Assembly: GCF_003597395.2 (NCBI RefSeq) | Contig: NC_133774.1 | Location: 32,089,368-32,153,367 of the forward strand | DNA from: Chelonoidis abingdonii | Lineage: Eukaryota; Chordata; Testudines; Testudinidae | Direction: 5' to 3' | Length of the DNA stretch: 64,000 nt | Part shown: positions 58,271 to 64,000 of the stretch, one piece after another | Layout of the letters: the number at the start of each line of letters is the position of its first letter | Position numbering within the stretch: position 1 is the stretch's first letter | Notes under the pieces: model-generated | Seen by the model: only the letters and a program-made list of their open reading frames with translations | Told to the model about the DNA's origin: nothing | Databases searched by the model: none | Position numbers and translations under genes: made by a program

Positions 58271-59369
58271 TAGAGGATATATACCAAGGAGTGAGGAATT
58301 AATTTAAGGCTTAGTACAATGTAAACACAAGACAAATGGATGACAAACTGACATTAGGAAGTTTAGCACTCGAAATTAGACGAGGTTTCCTATAGCATTA
58401 GAGGAGTGAAGTTCTGCAACAGCCTTCCAAGGGGAGTAGTGGGGGCAAAGACATATCTGCTTTAAAGACTAAGCTTGATATTTATGGAGGGATGGGTATG
58501 ATAGGATAGTTTAATTTTGGCATTGATCTTTTGATATCAGTAGAAAATGGGATGTTGGACTGGGATGGGATCTGAGTTTTCCTGCGAGAATTCTTTCGGT
58601 GCTGGCTGGTAAGTTTGGCCATACATGCTCAGGGTTTAGCGTTGATTGGCCATATTTGGGGTCGGGAGGGGAATTTTCCCCTCCAGGGCGATTGGCAGAG
58701 GCCCTGGAGGTTTTTCGCCTTCCTTCTGCAGCATGAGGCATGGGGTCACTCTGGTGGAATTCTCTGCGAGCTTGAGGTCTTCAAACCAAATTTGAAGCCT
58801 TCAATAACTCAGACATAGGTTAGGGTTTGTTATACAGTGGGAGTGGGTTCTGTGGCCTTGGGGGCCTTTGTGCAGGAGTCAGCGTAGATGATCAATTGGT
58901 CCCTTCTGACCTACTTGAGTTAGTGAGTCTAATGTTTCAACTACTTTTGTTTAAAGAAGCCAAAGGATTTTTGGTCAGGGCCTCGTGGATTAAATGTAAG
59001 GTGACTCATGTATTAACAAAAATTAATCGCAATTAATTGCATTTTAATCACAGTGTAATAGAATATCAATGAAATGTATTAATATCTGGAGTGTTCTTCT
59101 ACATTTTCAAATGTATTGATTTCTATAACCAGATAAACACAGAATCAAAATGTACACTAGTCACTTTATATTATTTTTTATCTACAAATATTTGCACCGT
59201 AAAAGTAACAAAAGAAATAGTATTTTTTCAGTTCAGCTAAACAAGATGTAGGGCAATCTCTTTATCAGGAGAGTGCAATTTACTAATGGGTTGTGGGGTT
59301 TTTGTGTTGTGTTTTTTTTTGTTAATAACTGCACTCAAAAAACAAAGCAATGCAAAACTTTAGAGCCTA

Positions 59370-59960
59370 CAGGTCCTCTCAGTCCAACTTCTTGTTCAGC
59401 CAATCGCTAAGACGAACAAGTTTGTTTGCATTTATGGGAGATAATGCTGCTCTCTTCTTATTTACGTCACCAGAATGTGAGAACAGGCGTTCGCATTGCA
59501 CTGTTATAGCCAGTGTCCCAAGATATTTACATACCAGATGCTCTAAAGATTCATATGTCCCTTCATGATTAGGCTACCATTCCAGATGACATGTGTCCAT
59601 GCTGATGACAGGTTCTCCTTGATAACAATCCAAAGCAGTGCAGACTGAGGCATGTTCATTTTAATCCTCTGAATCAGATGCCACCAGCAGAAGGTTGATT
59701 TTCTTTTTTGGAGGTTCAGGATCTATAGTTTCTGCATTGGAGTGTTGCTCTTTTAAGACTTTTGAAAGCATGCGCCACACATCATCCCTCTCAATTTTTG
59801 GAAGGTGCTTCAGATTCTTAAATGTTGGGTCGAGTGCTGTAGCTATCTTTAGAAATTTCACATTGGTACCTTCTTCCCATTTTGTGAAATGTACAGCGAA
59901 AGTGTTCTTAAAATGAACATGTGCTGAGTCATCATCCGAGACTGCTCTAACATGAAATAT
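59370..59960 (-). pseudogene. hAT transposase C-terminal part
   Basis: On the minus strand the frame reads VKFLKIATALDPTFKNLKHL, then ERDDVWRMLSKVLKEQHSNA, then EPPKKKINLLLVASDSED and a stop. After it come VISMDTCHLEW, YESLEHLVCKYLGTLAITVQ, CERLFSHSGDVNKKRAALSP and LVRLSDWLNK. This is the end of the RNase-H fold and the hATC dimerisation domain of a ZBED-like hAT transposase (pattern CPLeWW...y..La.LA.kyL....tvPcERLFS.sGdivnkkRa.L.p). At least two stops and one deletion disrupt it. Confidence 0.85.
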
Positions 59961-60063
59961 ATGGCAGAATGCAAATAAAACAAAGCCAGAGATCTACTAT
60001 TCTCCTCCAAGAAGTTCAGTCACAAATTTAATTAATGCATTGTTTGTTTTTGTTTTTCAACAA

Positions 60064-60270
60064 GTGTCATCAGCATGGAAGCATGTCCTCTGGAATGGTG
60101 GCCGAAGCACGAAGGGGAATACAAATGTTTAGCATATCTGGCACATAAATACTTCACAATGCTGGCTGCAAAAGTCCCATGCCAATGCCTGTTCTCACTT
60201 TCTGGTGACATTGTGAACAAGAAGTGGGCAGCATTATTTCTTGCAAATGAAAACAAACTTTTTGTCTGAG
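60064..60270 (+). pseudogene. Second copy of the hAT dimerisation domain, opposite strand
   Basis: Open frame from 60075 reads MEACPLEWWPKHEGEYKCLA, then YLAHKYFTMLAAKVPCQCLF, then SLSGDIVNKKWAALFLANEN and KLF, the hATC domain. It is better preserved than the left copy (CPLEWW intact, where the left has CHLEW followed by a stop). It lacks everything upstream of VISM, exactly where similarity to the left copy begins. The PCERLFS motif is PCQCLFS here. Confidence 0.85.
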
Positions 60271-60645
60271 CGATTGGCTGAGCAAGAAGTAGGACTGAGT
60301 GTACTTGTAGGCTCTAAAGTTGTACATTGTTTTATTTTGAATGCAGATATTTTTTGTACATAATTCTAAATTTGTAAGTTCAACTTTCATGATAAAGAGA
60401 TTGCACTTACAGTACTTGTATTAGGTGAACTGAAAAATAATATTTTTGCTTTTACAGTGCATATATTTGTAATCAGAAATAAAGTGAGCACTGTACACTT
60501 TGATTTCAATTATAACACAGAATACAATATATTTGAAAATGCATAAAACATCCAAAACTATTGTATGTATTGTTTAACACTGTGATTAATCACAATTAAT
60601 TTTTTCAATCATGTGATTAATTTTTTTAATCGCTTGACAGCCCTA

Positions 60646-60834
60646 GTTCTGGGATTTGTTTTCCAATACTTTAAAAATACTCCTCCAGTTGTGCTTGTAT
60701 GTATAAAGAAACTGATCAAACCAAAACTGAGGGTTTCCCAACACTGGGGAAATTTTCAGCTGGTTAGAGCTGGCTGTTTTACAGATCCTTTGTGCCATAC
60801 AGATTTGTCTCTCTGCACTACTGTAATACCCGAA
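60646..60834. other. Short unassigned spacer
   Basis: No recognised element. The sequence 'CCAATACTTTAAAAATACTC' is not assignable. Confidence 0.35.
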
Positions 60835-61030
60835 CAAGCATACCTAGTAAGCCACAGTCCCTGCCCTGAACTACTCACAGCTTAAACAGACAAGCGTAGA
60901 AATGGAAATAGATCAACAAAGAGGTGAAGTGATTTGCCCAAGGTCACATAGCAGGTCATTGGAAGACCTGGGAATAAGACCCAGGTCTTTTCTCACTCAG
61001 TCCAGTACACTCTGCGCTAGGCCGTCCTGT
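60835..61030 (+). repeat. MIR/CORE-SINE-like retroposon
   Basis: 'CCACAGTCCCTGCCCTGAAC', CTTAAACAGACAAGCG, 'AAGTGATTTGCCCAAGGTCA', then CATAGCAGGTCATTGG and AAGACCCAGGTCTTTTCTCA follow the family order seen at 12961-13170, with a better preserved core and tail. Confidence 0.75.
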
Positions 61031-61519
61031 TTCTCCTGACAAAGGGCTCACAAGAACACAACTGATCCAGATGGTGCCATAGACTTGGGGTCTTTGATTA
61101 TACAAAGCCTACATTTTTATGCCTAAATCTCACTTTATAGTGACCTTTTAAAATGTAAGAAAAATGCTGCCACCATAAACAAATGCCATTTTGTTGATCT
61201 GTAATTTATATAAAAAACAGACTTACGCAAGCTCTGAATGAGGGCTGCAAATCAACCTGTTCTACCTTTGAACCAGTGGTGAGTGTAAACTATATCCAGA
61301 AAAGACTGGGGATGTGGGTACTTCATTGCAGTTAGAGAGTGACATCTAGTGGTATACCTCTCTGTAGGTCAAATATTTCTTGGCAATGATTCAAATGCAG
61401 TGTTTTAATTACATCTTTTTTAAAACTTCCTTAATATTGCTGCTACTCCTGCTTTATACAGTACCAGTTTTATACCAAATACAATGTCCTTTGAATTTAT
61501 CATACTGACTACTTCTTTT
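61031..61519. other. Unassigned sequence
   Basis: No recognised repeat or exon. Confidence 0.4.
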
Positions 61520-62736
61520 ATTACTTTGAAAAACAGAAGTTAGAGTGAGTGAATTTTATAGTCTGCAAACCATGCTCATAAAAAGCTTTAAGAACGTCTT
61601 TTAAGGGGGATTTAATCCAAAGCTTTTTGATGCACGTGAGGTAACTCTCCATACATGAGTCACACCAATAGCATGCACGCAATACCTTTTCCGTTTTCAA
61701 TTTGCATCTTGTGAACACACGGAACCAGTTTGCTGCGAACTGAGGGTGTAGCATTCTCTGAGAGTGTCCCATGGTCCGTTTCTATGCCGCTGAGCAGCAT
61801 GCATCCTGGGATTGTTTTCACTGAAAATTGTGGGAAGCCAGGGAAGTTCCTATTAAAAAAACAATGTTTCCATTGTCTCCTCCCCATACTTCCTTTGTGG
61901 GCTGGTTTGCACCGTTTTTGAATTGCTGTTGGCCAGCATGGACCCAGCAATGCTCTGTGCCACTGTGGTTGCAAGTGTGAATTCACCTGAGCTGCTTGCT
62001 CATTGTTCAGCACTGGTTAGCATCCCAGACATGAGCTTTAGCACATATCTGCTTTGCAATGTCCACAAAAATCCTTATTTCTGTAGTTGGCCACAAAAAC
62101 TTCCTAAACTGCTTTTGCCCAGATGGTGATGATAGCCAGGGTATTCGCATGGGTCCAAGCAGCTGCATGGGGCATGTTTGGGGAGTTCTGGAGTGCTCTC
62201 ATAGTTGTATTATCCGGATAATGTTACACTAAGAGCCAGGAGCAAATGGACAAAATCTGACTCTGCACTGCTTTTTAAAGGGGGCAAGGGTCATCCTGGA
62301 AACTTCACACCAGGGCAGAGAAGGCACACAAGTAAATGGCCAGCTCAGTAACAATCAAGATGCAAAGCACTGTGAGACAGATGTTGGAAGCATGCAAAGA
62401 GTGATGCACAGCAACTGCATGCACACAAACAAAAGACCAAACTAATTCAGTTTGAAGCAACCCTTGAGCAAGAGGATTCCAGCATTTCTGATAAGTGCAG
62501 AGTTAGTGCTCAGTGATGGGTTGTGTCATGTGTATAGGGTGACCAGTTGTCCTGATTTTATAGGGACAGTCCCAATATTTGAGGCTTTTTCTTATATAGA
62601 AGCCTATTACCCCCCACCCTCTGTCCCGATTTTTCACACTTGCTGTCCGGTCACCTTGCATGTGTACGCAAGAGTTTTCAAACCAGATTAACTCAATTTA
62701 ATCTGGTTTAAAAATCCTTGTGTAGACAAGTCCTAA
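61520..62736 (-). mobile_element. Probable Harbinger-like element relic, split by a hAT MITE
   Basis: On the minus strand the segment starts at about 62736 with GGACTTGTCTACACAAGG (compare GGCTTTGTCTACAC at 34448), followed by inverted AAACCAGATTAAATTGAG / TTAATCTGGTTT. The interior contains 'CAATCCCAGGATGCATGCTG', a phrase I associate with turtle Harbinger elements. ORF 61660-62013 minus (117 codons) has no domain I can name. The left limit is a guess; no TSD found. Confidence 0.45.
62535..62658. mobile_element. Small hAT MITE with perfect 8-bp TSD
   Basis: Starts TAGGGTGACCAG and ends CCGGTCACCTTG, inverted ends. CATGTGTA flanks both sides exactly (62527-62534 and 62659-62666). At 124 bp it is non-coding; its interior 'GTCCCGATTTTTCACACTTG' is typical of a common reptile hAT MITE. 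Confidence 0.93.
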
Positions 62737-62779
62737 ATCTATTGCTTAGTTCATGAATGACCCCCATCACAATTAGATA

Positions 62780-62996
62780 ATGGGCAAAATTTTCAAAAGC
62801 ACATAAGTGACTTTGGAGCCCAAATTTAATTTCAAAAGTATCCAAAGCCCAGATCCTCAAACTACCATTGATATCAGAGGGAGCTAGGCACCTAATTACC
62901 TTTGAGAATTATGGCCCAAATAATTTAGGGGCATAAATTCCATTGAAAACCAATGGGACTTGGGCTCCTAAATCACTTAGCAAATTATACCCAATG
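62780..62996. repeat. Fold-back repeat, possibly with a second one nested in it
   Basis: Outer words GGGCAAAATTTTCAAAAGCA and 'GGGCTCCTAAATCACTTAGC AAATTATACCC' are inverted partners of one reptile family. Between them lies CCCAGATCCTCAAACTACCA ... CCTTTGAGAATTATGGCCC (about 62847-62917), an inverted pair of another. Confidence 0.55.
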
Positions 62997-64000
62997 CCTA
63001 ATGAGCAGTTCAGACATTAGATTATAGGCCTATAAGATGAAGTTAGGTGGTTCTGTCCTAACATCAGTACAATGTGTGACACACATTCAAAATCCAATAG
63101 TGATAAACCTTGAAAGCACTCAGACTTTATTATGCAACCATTCTGCAGCAGAATTGAACATCTGAAACCTATATTAACTCCCTCAGATCTCATCAGAAAT
63201 AACTCTTCCCTGCTTGTATGATAGTAAAACAAGAGACTTTAGGTTAGGATATTATTATTATCATTATTGCAGGAGGCACCGTATGTTCACATTGATAATG
63301 AAATCTATGCATGGTAAATTAAACTTCCGGATGATCAGTAGTTTGCCATTTAGCAGTTAAATTAATAAACTTTAAAAAAATCAAACTGCAGTCAGTCAAA
63401 TACCAGATCTCTCTCTCACATAAGATAAAGATTAAAATAGTCAATCATCTGGTAAAATAGAAATAGTTATATTGAAACATCGTCATTTGATCAGAGTGGA
63501 TCTACTTTGAGTGTAAGCATGAATATCACCGCAGTTGTCCCTACAACTCTTATGTCATAATAGGTGACTATTATTCTGTAACAACTTTCTATTTTACTTA
63601 TTATCTGTTAAATGAGTAGTTAGACATGTTTATACAGTCAAGTATTAATCCAGAGTGCTAGTTAACCCCAAACTTTCAAAAACTGTCTATAATAATGGGG
63701 TTGCAATTTTATGGCTGCAATTAAATGCAATGGCAAAGTTACCGGTATAAATAGCTGCACCCTTAACTGTCTAATTACATGACTGTACTTCCAAATCAGA
63801 TAGTGAGGCAGCTGAATGGACATAATTACAGGTGCAACTAATTGCCCCTTGCTTTTAATTGTGGATGCAAAATTGTATCCACATTAGTGGAGGCTGAAAG
63901 TCTGGTGCTCTAAAAGGCAGGGGGGCTTAGCACTTGAAGTATGTAGGAAGAGAAAATAAAATCAGTACTGCACAATATTATCTAGCTTCCCTGCGGAATG
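62997..64000. other. Unassigned sequence to window end
   Basis: AT-rich. 63700-63900 has repeated words such as CTGCAATTAAATGCAATGGC and AATTACAGGTGCAACTAATT that may be a diverged repeat. No exon, RNA gene or named element. Confidence 0.4.

Larger units (their letters stand above)
56640..58934 (+). mobile_element. CR1 LINE, 5'-truncated, 2.3 kb
   Basis: Begins within ORF2 between endonuclease and RT, and continues through RT and a 3' UTR with 'TTGATTGGCCATATTTGGGG' and 'CCTGGAGGTTTTTCGCCTTC'. It ends 'CCCTTCTGACCTACTTGAGTT AGTGAGTCTAATG', a different subfamily from the other copies. The RT catalytic box region at about 57716-57745 (TTATGCGGACTGACACAAGC) has lost frame. Confidence 0.88.
58997..60645. 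mobile_element. hAT fold-back element with two outward-facing transposase C-termini
   Basis: The right end reads ...TTTAATCGCTTGACAGCCCTAG; its complement is a known reptile hAT terminus (TAGGGCTGTCAAGCGATTAA). The left end (about 58997) is a decayed copy. Left arm (58997-59610) and right arm (60064-60645) are inverted copies of the same ~600 bp: 'CAATCTCTTTATCAGGAGAG' at 59252 matches the complement of the right arm near 60400. Each arm holds a copy of the hAT dimerisation-domain coding sequence, left on minus, right on plus. The 59610-60063 centre is single copy. A TSD was not found. Confidence 0.85.

Noticed and set aside
59350..59568. 72-codon plus-strand ORF
   Set aside because: Antisense shadow of the hAT dimerisation domain coded on the minus strand.

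Overview
The window is vertebrate nuclear DNA, most likely from a turtle. The argument rests on the repeats. There are three clear CR1 LINE 3' ends of different subfamilies, one with an ORF1 SGNH-esterase remnant. There are several hAT and PIF/Harbinger MITEs, LTRs of a kind I know from turtle genomes, and diverged MIR/CORE-SINE-like fragments. The DNA is AT-rich, has no dense ORFs, operons or ribosome-binding sites, and contains one assembly gap (39608-40074). The turtle assignment comes from recognising these repeats; I ran no database search.

I find no host protein-coding exon, rRNA or tRNA that I can defend. Every recognisable protein similarity belongs to a transposable element: a Myb/SANT-like Harbinger fragment (1-90), a Ty3/Gypsy-like gag relic (1145-2090), a LINE reverse transcriptase relic (4325-4790), CR1 ORF1/ORF2 remains (28.0-31.3 kb, 33.3-33.9 kb, 49.3-49.9 kb, 56.6-58.9 kb) and hAT transposase pieces (59.3-60.3 kb). 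The window therefore reads as intergenic or deep intronic DNA.

Layout. 0-10 kb: Harbinger end, gag relic, LTR, LINE relic, a 5'-truncated retroposon with a 14-bp target-site duplication (TSD), a hAT MITE with a perfect 8-bp TSD, and a Tc1/mariner-like MITE. 10-23 kb: mostly unique sequence with a 130-bp near-perfect hairpin at 16.5 kb. 23-34 kb: a GC-rich tandem array, nested fold-back elements, a nearly full-length broken CR1 and a second CR1 3' end. 34-44 kb: a hAT fold-back MITE next to a Harbinger MITE, a conserved-element-like AT-rich block, a solo LTR nested in an older LTR and carrying the assembly gap, a fresh tandem duplication, and a solo LTR with a 5-bp TSD. 44-56 kb: mostly unique, plus a CR1 end interrupted by a hAT MITE, and another hAT MITE. 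56-64 kb: a 2.3-kb CR1, a 1.65-kb hAT fold-back element with two outward-facing copies of the transposase dimerisation domain, and a probable Harbinger relic split by a small hAT MITE.

Nothing here resembles a gene system in the microbial sense. The most notable structures are the hAT fold-back element, the perfect-TSD nested insertions that give an order of transposition, the 16.5-kb hairpin, and two CR1 copies whose reading frames look broken largely by small indels.
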